From: Shewanella pealeana ATCC 700345
GTDB taxonomy: Bacteria; Pseudomonadota; Gammaproteobacteria; Enterobacterales; Shewanellaceae
DNA length: 64,000 nt
Assembly (NCBI RefSeq): GCF_000018285.1
Contig: NC_009901.1
Span: forward strand, 3,223,001 to 3,287,000
Direction of reading: 5' to 3'
Made by a program: the position numbers and the translations under genes. The notes beneath the pieces were generated by a model that saw only the letters and a program-made list of their open reading frames with translations, searched no databases and was not told the DNA's origin. Positions 34,320 through 44,598 of the stretch are shown here, in pieces. Each line of letters starts with the position of its first letter. Position 1 is the first letter of the stretch.

Positions 34320-35327
34320 ATGCCATTACTCGATATTCGTAATCTCACCATTGAACTCGATACCCCCCATGGACGAGTCAAGGCGCTAGAACGTGTAAGC
34401 TTAACCATTAATCCTGGTGAACTGCATGGTCTAGTGGGTGAATCAGGTTCAGGCCGTACGCTATTAGCCCGTGCTATTTTAGGTGTGCCGGGTCATAACT
34501 GGACAATTACCGCCGATCGCATGATGTGGGACGGTCAAAATTTAATGGATATGTCGGCTAAGCAGCGACGTAACTTAATGGGCAGTGAAATAGCCGTTAT
34601 TTTCCAAGATCCTACAGGCAGCTTAGATCCAGCTATCACAGTTGGCAGCCAGCTTATCGAAGCTATGCCTAAAGATAAAAAAATCTCATTTTGGAAACGT
34701 AACAAGGCTCGAAAAGCTGTGGCTCAAAAGTGGCTGCATAAGGTCGGTATCAAGAACACTGAAGAAGTAATGAGCAGTTACGCGTGGGAGCTCTCCGCTG
34801 GTGAATGCCAGAAAGTAATGATTGCCATGGCCATTGCCAATCAGCCACGCCTGTTGATTGCCGACGAGCCAACCGACTCGATGGAACTCAGTACTCAGGC
34901 ACAGATCTTTAGGCTGCTGGGTAAACTTAACCAGCTACACAGCGTATCAATTTTGTTGATTAGCCATGAACTAGAAACCTTATCAGGTTGGTGCGACCAA
35001 CTCACCGTTTTATATTGCGGCCAAGTCATGGAGTCCGGTCCAACGGCCGAAGTGCTTGAACAACCGTTTCACCCCTATACCAAAGCATTACTGGATAATA
35101 TGCCTGACTACTCAGGCCGACTTACCCATAAATCGGTGATGCAAACCTTGCCAGGATCAGCACCAGCTCTGCAGCATCTCCCTATCGGCTGCCGCCTGGG
35201 TCCCCGCTGTCCACAGGCGCAAAAACAATGCGTCAGTAAACCAAGCCTATGCCATAAGAAAGGCCGCTATTTTGCTTGCCATTTCCCATACAACAGTGAG
35301 CCATGTAATGACGACTCCACTTCTTAA
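34320..35327 (+). CDS. sapD: SapD-like ABC ATPase with non-canonical nucleotide motifs
   Basis: A 335-residue peptide-transporter ATPase. Walker B (LLIADEPTDSMEL), Q-loop (IFQDPTGSLDP), the switch His (LLISHELETLS) and the C-terminal Cys-rich oligopeptide-binding region (GCRLGPRCPQAQKQC) are present. Two features are odd. Walker A reads GESGSGRT, with Arg46 in place of the catalytic Lys. The signature LSAGECQK differs from LSGGQ; the E. coli SapD signature, as I recall it, is also non-standard in the same region. It should form an asymmetric heterodimer with SapF, whose Walker A is normal. Confidence 0.94.
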   Translation: MPLLDIRNLTIELDTPHGRVKALERVSLTINPGELHGLVGESGSGRTLLARAILGVPGHNWTITADRMMWDGQNLMDMSAKQRRNLMGSEIAVIFQDPTGSLDPAITVGSQLIEAMPKDKKISFWKRNKARKAVAQKWLHKVGIKNTEEVMSSYAWELSAGECQKVMIAMAIANQPRLLIADEPTDSMELSTQAQIFRLLGKLNQLHSVSILLISHELETLSGWCDQLTVLYCGQVMESGPTAEVLEQPFHPYTKALLDNMPDYSGRLTHKSVMQTLPGSAPALQHLPIGCRLGPRCPQAQKQCVSKPSLCHKKGRYFACHFPYNSEPCNDDSTS

Positions 35328-36093
35328 AGTTACAGATCTCAGCAAGAGTTATTATGCTGGCTACAAACGTTTTAAGCGTCAATATAACAAGGCGCTTTCA
35401 CCGGTATCGTTTGAATTAAACCAAGGTGAAACATTAGCGATTGTTGGTGAAGCGGGTTCGGGCAAGAGCACCATTGCTCGAATATTGGTAGGTGCAGAGA
35501 TCAGGAGTGGCGGCGAAATATTCTTTGAAGGTGAGCCGTTAGATAAGCATGATTTAAAACAGCGCTGCCGTCTGATCCGAATGATTTTTCAAGATCCTAA
35601 TACTTCACTTAATCCAAGGCTCACCATTGGTGAGTTATTAGATGAGCCTTTAAAGTTCAGCACCAATTTAGACAGCAGCGAACGAAAGGCACAGGTTATC
35701 GATAAGCTGAGAAAAGTCGGCTTACTGCCTGAGCATGCTGAATTTTATCCTCATATGATTTCAGAAGGCCAAAAGCAGCGTGTCGCAGTGGCTCGCGCCT
35801 TAATGCTTGATCCAAAAATCATCATTGCTGATGAGGCTTTAACGGCTTTGGACCTTTCTGTGAGATCGCAAATTCTTAATTTACTGCTCGAGCTACAGCA
35901 AGAAATGGGGCTATCTTATATATTCGTATCGCATAATATGAATATCATACGCCACGTAAGTGATAAAATTATGGTGCTAAAAAAAGGGGTTATGGTTGAG
36001 AAGGCTACGACAGAGCAGCTATTTAACCAGCCTCAACATGAGTACACACAAAGGCTAATTCAAGATCAAACTCTGTTTGCGCGCAAAAAATAG
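35308..36093 (+). CDS. sapF: SapF-like ABC ATPase
   Basis: A 261-residue ABC ATPase starting at the ATG at 35308 (MTTPLLKVTDLSKSYY), which overlaps sapD by 20 bp; a longer frame reaches back into sapD and is unlikely. Walker A GEAGSGKST, signature ISEGQKQRVAVARA, Walker B IIIADEALTALD and the switch His in IFVSHNMN are visible. It is the second ATPase of the Sap complex and the last gene of the operon. Confidence 0.94.
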   Translation: MTTPLLKVTDLSKSYYAGYKRFKRQYNKALSPVSFELNQGETLAIVGEAGSGKSTIARILVGAEIRSGGEIFFEGEPLDKHDLKQRCRLIRMIFQDPNTSLNPRLTIGELLDEPLKFSTNLDSSERKAQVIDKLRKVGLLPEHAEFYPHMISEGQKQRVAVARALMLDPKIIIADEALTALDLSVRSQILNLLLELQQEMGLSYIFVSHNMNIIRHVSDKIMVLKKGVMVEKATTEQLFNQPQHEYTQRLIQDQTLFARKK

Positions 36094-36272
36094 CCTAATA
36101 TTTGCTTGCTTTTTTATCGCGTATAAACCGTAGGATTAAGCCTCAAACGGCTACTTTAAAGCCTGCAAACTGCTCCAACCACTGATAAAAAGGCCGATTT
36201 TCAACAAAAACGAGTGCCATTTGATGTCGGTTTAATTATCCTAGAGACAATTTTTTAAGAGAATCAAAAAAT

Positions 36273-37475
36273 ATGATCATCAAACCTAGAATCCGTGGTT
36301 TTATTTGTACTACGACCCATCCTGTTGGCTGTGAAGCTAACGTCCTTGAGCAGATCAATTTTACCAAGGCAAAAGGTAAAATTGCTAATGGCCCTAAGAA
36401 AGTCTTAGTTGTCGGCTCTTCAAGTGGATACGGTCTGTCTTCACGCATCACAGCTGCCTTTGGTAGTGATGCCGCCACATTAGGTGTATTTTTTGAAAAG
36501 CCTAGTACAGAAACTAAGCCTGGTACTGCGGGCTGGTACAACTCGGCTGCATTTGACAAGTTTGCTAAAGCGGAAGGACTTTACTCTAAGAGCATCAACT
36601 GTGATGCCTTCAGCCACGAAGCTAAGCAAAAAGCCATTGAGCTTATCAAGCAAGACCTAGGTCAAGTAGATATGGTGGTTTACTCGCTAGCATCACCTGT
36701 TCGTAAAATGCCTGATAGCGGTGAACTTATTCGTTCATCACTCAAGCCTATCGGTGAGACTTACACAGCTACTGCAGTAGACACCAACAAAGATCTCATC
36801 ATCGAAGCGAGCGTTGAGCCTGCTACCGAGCAAGAGATAGCCGATACAGTCACCGTAATGGGCGGCGAAGATTGGGAACTATGGATGCAGGCTTTATCTG
36901 AAGCTGGCGTATTAAGCGATAACTGCAAAACCGTTGCTTACAGCTACATTGGTACAGAGCTAACTTGGCCTATCTACTGGCACGGCGCACTTGGCAAGGC
37001 CAAGATGGATCTTGACCGCGCAGCTCACGCATTAAATACTAAACTTTCTGTAACTGGCGGCAGCGCAAACGTAGCGGTACTTAAGAGTGTTGTGACACAA
37101 GCAAGTTCTGCAATTCCTGTTATGCCGCTATACATAGCTATGGTATTTAAGAAGATGCGCGCAGAAGGCCTACATGAAGGCTGTATCGAGCAGATTAGCC
37201 GTATGTTCAACGAGCGTCTATTTAAGGCTGATGGCACGGCAGCAGATGTGGATGAGTCAAACCGCCTACGTTTGGACGACTGGGAGCTTCGTGAAGAGAT
37301 CCAGCAGCATTGCCGTGATATGTGGCCACAAGTGACCACAGAAAACTTAGCTGAACTGACTGATTACCGTGAATACAAAGAAGAGTTTCTAAAACTGTTC
37401 GGTTTCGGTGTCGAAGGTATCGACTATGAAGCAGACGTAAACCCACACGTTGAGTTTGATGTAGTTTCAATCTAA
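36273..37475 (+). CDS. fabV: Enoyl-ACP reductase, FabV type
   Basis: A 400-residue NADH-dependent enoyl-ACP (trans-2-enoyl-CoA) reductase that completes each round of fatty-acid elongation. It opens [20 protein letters not shown]. The nucleotide-binding motif is [16 protein letters not shown] and the catalytic Tyr-x8-Lys is [10 protein letters not shown], the wider spacing that sets FabV apart from FabI. FabV enzymes are often tolerant of triclosan (family knowledge). It is a single-gene unit with a strong terminator. Confidence 0.95.
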   Translation: MIIKPRIRGFICTTTHPVGCEANVLEQINFTKAKGKIANGPKKVLVVGSSSGYGLSSRITAAFGSDAATLGVFFEKPSTETKPGTAGWYNSAAFDKFAKAEGLYSKSINCDAFSHEAKQKAIELIKQDLGQVDMVVYSLASPVRKMPDSGELIRSSLKPIGETYTATAVDTNKDLIIEASVEPATEQEIADTVTVMGGEDWELWMQALSEAGVLSDNCKTVAYSYIGTELTWPIYWHGALGKAKMDLDRAAHALNTKLSVTGGSANVAVLKSVVTQASSAIPVMPLYIAMVFKKMRAEGLHEGCIEQISRMFNERLFKADGTAADVDESNRLRLDDWELREEIQQHCRDMWPQVTTENLAELTDYREYKEEFLKLFGFGVEGIDYEADVNPHVEFDVVSI

Positions 37476-37515
37476 ATCACCTGGTGAATTAGCGAATACT
37501 ATTCTGTATTAAAGT

Positions 37516-37547
37516 AAACGCCGCAATATTTTATTGCGGCGTTTTTT
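37516..37547 (+). terminator. Terminator of fabV
   Basis: A 12-bp stem AAACGCCGCAAT / ATTGCGGCGTTT with a 5-nt loop and a T-run, 41 bp past the stop. Confidence 0.9.
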
Positions 37548-37665
37548 ATTGCGCCTTCGCACCCCCCATCACCCACTGCATGCCTAGCTGACTTTGTCGT
37601 CAAGCCTAACAATGAGTACTGTAGAAATTTAATGCTGCTTCATCACGAAAAACAACGATGACAGC

Positions 37666-37756
37666 AAGAAATACATCGGCAGGATTAACGATAAGATAAT
37701 AGCTTTGCTTTTATGCTCTCCTTCGTGATCTCCGTGAAAGCGAAGCGCTTCGTGGT
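37666..37756. repeat. 91-bp direct repeat, copy 1
   Basis: Aligned without gaps to 37834-37924 with about six differences. Its right part (CTTCGTGATCTCCGTGAAAG then CGAAGCGCTTCGTGGT) contains a self-complementary GAAGCGCTTC core. It resembles a dispersed intergenic element rather than a coding duplication. Confidence 0.75.
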
Positions 37757-37833
37757 TAATTTAGTGGTAAATGGCTTCTAAAGCAAAAACCAATGCGATA
37801 CACCACGAAGGACACAGAGCGCTGCGCTACACG

Positions 37834-37924
37834 AAGAAATGCAACGGCAGGATTAACTATAAGATAATAGCTTTGCTTTTTTGCTCTTCTTCGTGATCTC
37901 CGTGAAAGCGGAGCGCTTCGTGGT
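37834..37924. repeat. 91-bp direct repeat, copy 2
   Basis: Offset by exactly 168 bp from copy 1, in the same orientation. The spacer between the copies carries a third, inverted, related segment. Confidence 0.75.
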
Positions 37925-38010
37925 GAGATTATCTTAAGAGCCGTCTATTAACCCGGCGAATATTAGCTTCACAAGTAGAAATGATTTAGGCACCTCTTTT
38001 TGCGCCCATA

Positions 38011-38036
38011 AAAAAACCGGCCTAAGCCGGTTTTTT
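38011..38036 (-). terminator. Terminator of ppiD
   Basis: An 11-bp stem AAAAAACCGGC / GCCGGTTTTTT with a CTAA loop, with T-runs on both strands; ppiD ends 82 bp away on the minus strand. Confidence 0.87.
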
Positions 38037-38118
38037 ATGCCTCATATAAGGCTCACTATTAGTGATTCAGTAAAGCTAGCTAAGTAGCAATTACTCAGCA
38101 GCTCTTACTCAATAGCGT

Positions 38119-39984
38119 TTACTCTGCAACAGGGTAAAGAACTTCACCCTTAGCTTTTAGTGACGCGATCACCGCACGGTAATCGTTTTCACTGTATTGT
38201 GAGCTTAAACGCTGCTTGAGTGAATCAAGAAGGTTTGCGTCAACGCCTTCAGCGGCATTAACTTGCTTCAATACCACTACCGCGTAACCATTTGCTAAAG
38301 CAACAGTATCAACTGAAGGCTTGTCGCTTGGTTGAGCCATCGCGAACGCCTTGTTCACAATCGCACCATCCACGTCTTGTGCAAAACGAGCAAGCTTATC
38401 TTTAACGATGAAGTCTGCTGTTACACCAGAGGCTTCAACAGCAGTCATAGCTTCTTGTGCTTGCTTACGTGCAGCTTCGTTCGCTTGCTCTTGCTTTAGA
38501 CGATTAGCAATTGCATTGCGAACATCAGCTAGCTCCATAGTACCAGCAGCTTTATGTGTATTAACACGAATAACGACTACGTGGTTAGGCGCAACTTCTA
38601 ATACATCACTGTTCATACGATCAAGTAGCACGTTCGAAGAGAATGCTTCGTTTAGTAGCTCTGGGTTAGTGAACAATTCTGGTGGGTTAGTACGAGTAAA
38701 CTCTGGAGTTGTCTTAACCTCAACACCTAAGTCTCTAGCCGCTTCTGATAGCGTATCAGGTACTTCATAGCTGGTATCAGCCAAAACTTGCTGTAGCTCG
38801 TAGAACTTATCTACTGCTTGCTTGTCTTTAAGCTGAGCAAGGATCTTCTCTTTTACGTCAGCAAACGGAGCCTGAGCACCAGCCTGAATATCTAACGCCT
38901 TGATGATGTGATAACCAAAGTTCGTTTTAACAACACCTGAGTATTCGCCTTTGTTAAGCGCAAACAATGCAGTGTCAAATTCTGGCTCCATTACACCGGC
39001 TTCGAACCAATCTAGTTGACCACCTTGCTCACCGCTAAAGGTATCTTCAGATTCAGTTTTCGCAAGTTCAGCGAAATCAGCACCGTCTTGAAGTTGCTTG
39101 TAAATAGCTTCAGCCTTGGCTTTTGCAGCTGCGTCATCATCACCAGACTGCACAAGAATATGTGCCGCTAAACGCTTCTCAGCTTGAGTGTAGTTCGCTT
39201 TATGCTCATCGTAATAAGCTTGCGCTTCAGCATCTGTCACTGTGACATCTTTAGCTAGATCTTTTGCATCAAGCTCAATGTAATTAAGGCTCACCACTTC
39301 AGGACGAATAAACTGACCTAGGTTAGTATCGTAATAAGCTTTGATCTGTTCATCGGTAACACTGATATCAGCAAGGAACGGAGTTGCATCGATAACCTTG
39401 TAGTCAATGTCACGAGTTTGACCTTGAAGATCGGCTACATACTTAGCCTCACTAGGTAGAACAAATTCTGAACCGACTAAGGTTGCAACAAGCTGACGGC
39501 GAGTCATATCGATGCGCATCATGTCGCGGAAAGAGTTCGCTTGGTAGCCAAGCTGACGCAAGATAGCTTGATAACGGTCGTTATCAAAGGCGCCGTCAGT
39601 TTGGAATGCAGGCTCAGACATGATTGCAGCTTTAATCTGTTCATCAGATACGCGTAGACCTAGCTCTGCAGCATTTTGATCTAGTAGCTTCTCGGCTACT
39701 AAGCGCTCTAATACACTTTGCTTAACACTCTGCATATAGTTGTCATCTGCAGACAAAGTAGCAAACATATCACCTAACTGTTGCTCTAAGCGACTGCGCT
39801 CATTTTGATAGGCTTGTTCTAACGCTGAGTTGCTGATCTCTTCACCATTTACGGTAGCAGCTGCAACCTCAGTTGAAGAACCTAAATAACTACTCACACC
39901 GGTAAATGCAAATGAAAGTATCACTAGGATTAATATGCTTTTAGCAATAACACCTTGTGAGCCTTCGCGAATCTTTTCTAACAT
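38119..39984 (-). CDS. ppiD: Periplasmic chaperone/prolyl isomerase PpiD
   Basis: A 621-residue protein anchored by one N-terminal membrane segment (VIAKSILILVILSFAFTGVSSYL, about 13-35). A SurA-N-like chaperone region follows (residues 40-180). One parvulin-type PPIC domain lies at about 260-355 (AEKRLAAHILVQSGDDDAAAK, DTFSGEQGGQLDWFEAGVM, GYHIIKALDI). PpiD helps newly exported proteins leave the Sec translocon. Its neighbours hupB, lon, clpX, clpP and tig are all protein-handling or nucleoid genes, the same order as in enterobacteria. Confidence 0.95.
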   Translation of the reverse strand: MLEKIREGSQGVIAKSILILVILSFAFTGVSSYLGSSTEVAAATVNGEEISNSALEQAYQNERSRLEQQLGDMFATLSADDNYMQSVKQSVLERLVAEKLLDQNAAELGLRVSDEQIKAAIMSEPAFQTDGAFDNDRYQAILRQLGYQANSFRDMMRIDMTRRQLVATLVGSEFVLPSEAKYVADLQGQTRDIDYKVIDATPFLADISVTDEQIKAYYDTNLGQFIRPEVVSLNYIELDAKDLAKDVTVTDAEAQAYYDEHKANYTQAEKRLAAHILVQSGDDDAAAKAKAEAIYKQLQDGADFAELAKTESEDTFSGEQGGQLDWFEAGVMEPEFDTALFALNKGEYSGVVKTNFGYHIIKALDIQAGAQAPFADVKEKILAQLKDKQAVDKFYELQQVLADTSYEVPDTLSEAARDLGVEVKTTPEFTRTNPPELFTNPELLNEAFSSNVLLDRMNSDVLEVAPNHVVVIRVNTHKAAGTMELADVRNAIANRLKQEQANEAARKQAQEAMTAVEASGVTADFIVKDKLARFAQDVDGAIVNKAFAMAQPSDKPSVDTVALANGYAVVVLKQVNAAEGVDANLLDSLKQRLSSQYSENDYRAVIASLKAKGEVLYPVAE

Positions 39985-40015
39985 CAGACTTCTCGCTTGT
40001 TGCGATTAATAAAAT

Positions 40016-40049
40016 AAAAAGGCGCATCACTGTTTGGATGCGCCTTTTT
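40016..40049. terminator. Hairpin terminator in the ppiD-hupB spacer
   Basis: A long stem AAAAAGGCGCATC / GATGCGCCTTTTT with an ACTGTTTG loop and T-runs on both strands, just upstream of ppiD. It probably insulates ppiD from hupB transcription. Confidence 0.85.
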
Positions 40050-40137
40050 GTAATTTAAAGGAGGTGAAAATAATAATATTCTCTGACTCCTGCTGGCATA
40101 ATTAAGATCTTCCTTAATTGCCACCCTCTCTATTTGT

Positions 40138-40164
40138 AAAAAGCACTGCTAGTACAGTGCTTTC
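40138..40164 (-). terminator. Terminator of hupB
   Basis: A 9-bp stem AAAGCACTG / CAGTGCTTT with a TTTTT tail on the minus strand, about 40 bp past the hupB stop. Confidence 0.75.
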
Positions 40165-40201
40165 CTACAATAGCCTTACAAAGGCTGCATTGCTAACTTT
40201 C

Positions 40202-40474
40202 TTAGTTAACAGCGTCTTTTAGAGCTTTACCAGCTTTAAATGCTGGAATGTTCGCTGCAGCGATTTTGATCTCTTTACCCGTTTGAGGGTTACGACCAGT
40301 GCGCTCTGCACGTTGACGCACTTCGAAAGTACCGAAACCAACAAGAGCAATCTTATCGCCTTCTTTTAGGCCTTCAGTTACTGCGCCAATGAAAGAGTCT
40401 AATGCACGGCCAGCAGCAGCTTTAGAAATGTCAGCACCAGAAGCGATTTTCTCGATTAGTTCAGATTTGTTCAT
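40202..40474 (-). CDS. hupB: DNA-binding protein HU-beta
   Basis: A 90-residue HU/IHF family protein starting at ATG 40474 ([20 protein letters not shown]), the canonical HU length; a GTG upstream would add 11 unlikely residues. The signature [24 protein letters not shown] contains the DNA-intercalating RNPQTG tip. HU bends and compacts DNA. Being downstream of lon in the same direction is the conserved gammaproteobacterial order. Confidence 0.97.
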   Translation of the reverse strand: MNKSELIEKIASGADISKAAAGRALDSFIGAVTEGLKEGDKIALVGFGTFEVRQRAERTGRNPQTGKEIKIAAANIPAFKAGKALKDAVN

Positions 40475-40730
40475 GTCATCCCCTTGAATGTAATTTGTGC
40501 GCCGCACCCAAATTCTTGTCTAGAGCGGTCTGCGGAGGCTTTTTATAACAAGCTTAGAACCAAAGTTCAAGCCTTATAGGAAAACCAAATAAATAAATTA
40601 GGATACTACTCAAAACCAGTCACTCCAAGGGCTGGAGCGACTGACTCTCCACAGACTTAGGCTACCACAGCTTTATACTAAGGTAAGCCCTTTTTACTGT
40701 TTTTTTAAGGCAATCCTGCAATTTATTGCG

Positions 40731-43088
40731 TTAGTCCACGTTTTCTACTACTTCGAAGCCTTCAACTGGTCGCTCTAACGCCAACTTAAGCACTTCATCA
40801 ACCCATTTAACTGGATAAATTTTCAGATCGGCAATGACGTTTTGCGGAATTTCTTCCAAGTCACGTTCATTTTCTTTTGGAATTAGAACAACTTTCGTAC
40901 CACCACGATGGGCAGCCAACAGTTTTTCCTTCAATCCACCAATCGGTAACACTTCGCCTCGTAGGGTAATTTCACCTGTCATTGCCACATCGGCACGAAC
41001 AGGGTTACCCGTTAAGCTAGATACAAGCGCTGTACACATTGCTGCACCAGCAGATGGACCATCTTTTGGAGTCGCCCCTTCTGGTACGTGAACGTGAATA
41101 TCACGCTTCTCGTAAAAGTCTGGGTTAATACCAAGCTGCTCAGCACGCGCACGAACAACTGTCATCGCCGCTTGAATCGACTCTTGCATCACATCGCCAA
41201 GTGAGCCGGTGTAGGTTAGCTTACCTTTACCAGGAACTGATGTTGCTTCGATAGTCAGTAAGTCACCGCCGACTTCTGTCCACGCAAGACCGGTAACTTG
41301 ACCAATCTGATTGTTCGATTCAGCCTTACCGTAATCACAACGCTGCACGCCAAGGAATGACTTAAGGTTGTCTTGGTTAACTTCAATATGCTTAATCGTC
41401 TTATCAAGCAAGATTTGTTTAACCACTTTACGGCAGATCTTCGACAATTCACGCTCAAGCGCACGCACGCCCGCTTCACGGGTGTAGTAACGAATAATAC
41501 CGATAATGGCACTATCATCTACTGTCACTTCTTTCGCTTTTAGACCATTACGCTCAATCTGCTTCGGCAACAAGTGTTGCTTAGCAATATTAAGCTTTTC
41601 ATCTTCGGTATAACCCGATAAGCGGATCACTTCCATACGGTCTAGTAAAGGACCTGGAATATTCATCGAGTTAGACGTTGCCACAAACATTACATCAGAT
41701 AGGTCGTAATCGACTTCCATGTAGTGATCGCTAAATGCTGAGTTTTGTTCAGGATCTAACACCTCAAGCAAAGCTGAAGCCGGATCGCCACGCATATCAC
41801 TGCTCATCTTGTCGATTTCATCAAGCAGGAATAACGGGTTTTTCACACCAACTTTCGACATCTTTTGGATGACTTTACCAGGCATAGAACCGATATAGGT
41901 ACGACGGTGACCACGGATCTCCGCTTCATCACGTACACCACCTAATGCCACACGCACATACTTACGGCCCGTCGCCTTCGCGATTGACTGACCCAATGAA
42001 GTCTTACCCACACCTGGCGGGCCAACTAAACAAAGAATCGGACCTTTAAGCTGTTTAACTCGGCTTTGAACCGCTAGATATTCCAAGATTCGCTCTTTGA
42101 CTTTCTCAAGACCAAAATGATCGGTATCGAGGACGTCTTGCGCCTTAGCTAAGTCACGTTTGATTTTAGAGCGCTTATGCCAAGGCACTGACACCATCCA
42201 CTCAACGTAACTTCTCACCACAGTTGCCTCGGCAGACATTGGTGACATCATCTTTAACTTATTTAACTCAGCAGAGGCTTTTTCTTTTGCCTCAGCAGGC
42301 ATTTGTGCCTCTTCAATCTTCTTCGCTAAGCTTTCAAATTCATCATGAGACTCATCAATATCGCCAAGTTCTTTTTGAATAGCCTTCATCTGCTCATTCA
42401 AATAGTACTCGCGCTGACTCTTCTCCATCTGCTTTTTAACACGGCCACGAATGCGCTTCTCGACCTGAAGTAGGTCAATTTCCGATTCCATCATCGCCAT
42501 TAAATATTCGATGCGCTCGCTAACATTCACCATCTCAAGCACAGACTGTTTGTCTTCTAGCTTAAGTGGCATATGTGCGGCCATGGTGTCGGCAAGTCTT
42601 GCCGCTTCATCGATCCCTGACAGTGAAGTTAGTACCTCTGGTGGGATCTTCTTGTTCAGCTTGATGTAACCTTCAAACTGGCCAACGGCTGAGCGAACGA
42701 GGACTTCCTCTTCTTTCTCTGAAAGTGGCTCGGACTCAAGGTAGTGAGCTGTCGCCTGAAAGATATCTTCTTGCTCGATATAGTTATCGATGCAGACTCT
42801 CTGCCCACCTTCAACCAATACCTTTACAGTACCATCAGGAAGTTTTAATAACTGTAAAATTGACGCAACGGTACCTACATCAAAAATGTCATCGCTTGTA
42901 GGGTCGTCTAACTCAGCATCACGCTGGGCGACTAAAATGATTTGTTTACCTTGATCCATCGCTTTTTCTAAGCAACGAATAGATTTTTCTCGACCGACGA
43001 ATAACGGAATTACCATGTGGGGATAAACCACCACATCTCTTAGTGGTAGTACGGGTAGTTCGATTCGCGCATCACGCTCTAGGGTCAT
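40731..43088 (-). CDS. lon: ATP-dependent protease La (Lon)
   Basis: A 785-residue protease, the usual bacterial length. The N-terminal substrate-binding domain starts [24 protein letters not shown]. The AAA+ module has Walker [10 protein letters not shown] and Walker [10 protein letters not shown]. The C-terminal protease domain has the Ser-Lys dyad, with Ser in [11 protein letters not shown] and Lys in the [21 protein letters not shown] block ([20 protein letters not shown]). Lon degrades misfolded and regulatory proteins. A sigma-32-type promoter lies 35-61 bp upstream of its start codon. Confidence 0.97.
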   Translation of the reverse strand: MTLERDARIELPVLPLRDVVVYPHMVIPLFVGREKSIRCLEKAMDQGKQIILVAQRDAELDDPTSDDIFDVGTVASILQLLKLPDGTVKVLVEGGQRVCIDNYIEQEDIFQATAHYLESEPLSEKEEEVLVRSAVGQFEGYIKLNKKIPPEVLTSLSGIDEAARLADTMAAHMPLKLEDKQSVLEMVNVSERIEYLMAMMESEIDLLQVEKRIRGRVKKQMEKSQREYYLNEQMKAIQKELGDIDESHDEFESLAKKIEEAQMPAEAKEKASAELNKLKMMSPMSAEATVVRSYVEWMVSVPWHKRSKIKRDLAKAQDVLDTDHFGLEKVKERILEYLAVQSRVKQLKGPILCLVGPPGVGKTSLGQSIAKATGRKYVRVALGGVRDEAEIRGHRRTYIGSMPGKVIQKMSKVGVKNPLFLLDEIDKMSSDMRGDPASALLEVLDPEQNSAFSDHYMEVDYDLSDVMFVATSNSMNIPGPLLDRMEVIRLSGYTEDEKLNIAKQHLLPKQIERNGLKAKEVTVDDSAIIGIIRYYTREAGVRALERELSKICRKVVKQILLDKTIKHIEVNQDNLKSFLGVQRCDYGKAESNNQIGQVTGLAWTEVGGDLLTIEATSVPGKGKLTYTGSLGDVMQESIQAAMTVVRARAEQLGINPDFYEKRDIHVHVPEGATPKDGPSAGAAMCTALVSSLTGNPVRADVAMTGEITLRGEVLPIGGLKEKLLAAHRGGTKVVLIPKENERDLEEIPQNVIADLKIYPVKWVDEVLKLALERPVEGFEVVENVD

Positions 43089-43122
43089 AGCTCGATTCCG
43101 TTTTTTATGATTACTTATGAGT

Positions 43123-43149
43123 ATATTGGGATGATTAAATAGGTTTCAA
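43123..43149 (-). promoter_or_regulatory. Sigma-32 heat-shock promoter of lon
   Basis: On the minus strand TTGAAA (43144-43149) and CCCAATAT (43123-43130) are 13 bp apart, a close match to the RpoH consensus (TTGAAA, CCCATnT). The leader to the ATG at 43088 is about 25 bp. Lon is a heat-shock gene in related bacteria. Confidence 0.78.
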
Positions 43150-43180
43150 TGGCGAAAATAAATAAATTGGAGAACTGCAT

Positions 43181-43206
43181 AAAAAAGGAGCCATATTGGC
43201 TCCTTT
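43181..43206 (-). terminator. Terminator of clpX
   Basis: An 11-bp stem AAAAGGAGCCA / TGGCTCCTTTT with a 3-nt loop and T-run on the minus strand, 31 bp after the clpX stop. It separates clpX from lon. Confidence 0.85.
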
Positions 43207-43236
43207 TAAACTCACAGTCTGACTTTAGACGAGAAA

Positions 43237-44514
43237 TTACTCCGCCGTGGCGGTTTGTGCTTCGTTATTAGCGTAGATCAAGATTGGGCTAGATTCGCCT
43301 TTAACCACTGACTCGTCGATAACAACCTTAGCCACATCATCAGTCGATGGTAGATCATACATGATATCGAGTAAGATCCCTTCAACGATAGAGCGAAGAC
43401 CACGAGCACCCGTTTTACGGGTTTGTGCTTTAAGGGCTATCGCCTTTAACGCATCGTCTCTAAACTCAAGCTCTACATTTTCCATCTCAAACAATGCTGC
43501 AAACTGTTTAGTAATCGCATTCTTTGGTTCAGACAGGATCTGAATCAAGGCTTCATCGTCAAGTTCTGACAGTGTCGCAAGTACTGGTAGACGGCCAATA
43601 AACTCAGGGATCAAACCAAACTTAACTAAATCTTCTGGTTCCACTTCTAACAGTGTATCAGAGATAGTCTTCTTATCAGCTTCACCTTTGACTTGGGCGC
43701 CAAAACCAATACCAGTACCGACATGAGCGCGTTGCTCAATCACTTTTTCAAGACCTGCGAATGCACCACCACAAACGAACAAGATCTTAGAGGTATCGAC
43801 CTGTAAGAACTCCTGTTGAGGGTGCTTACGACCACCTTGTGGTGGCACGGCAGCGATAGTACCTTCGATCAGTTTCAACAACGCTTGCTGAACACCCTCA
43901 CCCGATACGTCACGTGTGATTGATGGATTATCAGACTTACGACTGATTTTATCAATTTCATCGATATACACGATACCGCGCTGCGCTTTTTCAACGTCGT
44001 AGTCACACTTTTGCAGTAGCTTTTGAATGATGTTCTCAACATCTTCACCAACGTAACCCGCTTCGGTAAGCGTGGTTGCATCAGCCATAGTAAATGGCAC
44101 ATCAAGAACACGTGCAAGCGTTTCTGCTAATAAGGTTTTACCACTACCCGTTGGGCCAATTAGCAAGATGTTACTCTTGCCAAGTTCTACGCCATCTTTA
44201 GGGCTAGCATTTCTAAGGCGCTTGTAGTGGTTATACACCGCAACAGCAAGAACCTTCTTAGCTTTATCTTGACCGATAACATAATCATCCAAGTGTGCTC
44301 TTAGCTCATGAGGCGTAGGCAACTTGTCTTGATCTTGCTTTGGCGAGATCTCTTTAATCTCTTCTCTAATGATGTCATTGCAGAGTTCAACACACTCATC
44401 ACAAACATATACAGAAGGCCCAGCAATGAGTTTTCTTACCTCATGCTGGCTCTTGCCACAAAAAGAGCAGTACAGCAGCTTTCCGCCGTCACCGTTACCT
44501 TTGTCTTCACCCAT
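43237..44514 (-). CDS. clpX: ClpX ATPase of the ClpXP protease
   Basis: The 425-residue unfoldase has an N-terminal zinc finger (Cys16, Cys19, Cys38, Cys41; [10 protein letters not shown] and CDEC), Walker A GPTGSGKT, Walker [11 protein letters not shown], the pore-loop motif GYVGEDVE and the [10 protein letters not shown] loop. It unfolds tagged proteins and feeds them to ClpP. It lies 84 bp downstream of clpP in the same direction and is probably co-transcribed with it. Confidence 0.97.
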   Translation of the reverse strand: MGEDKGNGDGGKLLYCSFCGKSQHEVRKLIAGPSVYVCDECVELCNDIIREEIKEISPKQDQDKLPTPHELRAHLDDYVIGQDKAKKVLAVAVYNHYKRLRNASPKDGVELGKSNILLIGPTGSGKTLLAETLARVLDVPFTMADATTLTEAGYVGEDVENIIQKLLQKCDYDVEKAQRGIVYIDEIDKISRKSDNPSITRDVSGEGVQQALLKLIEGTIAAVPPQGGRKHPQQEFLQVDTSKILFVCGGAFAGLEKVIEQRAHVGTGIGFGAQVKGEADKKTISDTLLEVEPEDLVKFGLIPEFIGRLPVLATLSELDDEALIQILSEPKNAITKQFAALFEMENVELEFRDDALKAIALKAQTRKTGARGLRSIVEGILLDIMYDLPSTDDVAKVVIDESVVKGESSPILIYANNEAQTATAE

Positions 44515-44598
44515 TACTTTACCTCTGTTTGCAGCAATTCTACTGCCTAAATCTTATCGTTACTTCATATTTGAGCATAGCTCAGAGCGAAGTAAAAA

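Larger units (their letters stand above)
37548..38010. other. Repeat-rich spacer between fabV and ppiD
   Basis: About 460 bp with no gene. It is dominated by two 91-bp direct repeats (37666-37756 and 37834-37924) and, between them, a related segment in inverted orientation (about 37801-37836, CCACGAAGGACACAGAGCG). The rest has no recognisable function. Confidence 0.7.

Noticed and set aside
36236..36559. Minus-strand open frame overlapping the fabV start
   Set aside because: It lies antisense to the conserved FabV N-terminus and has no independent support.
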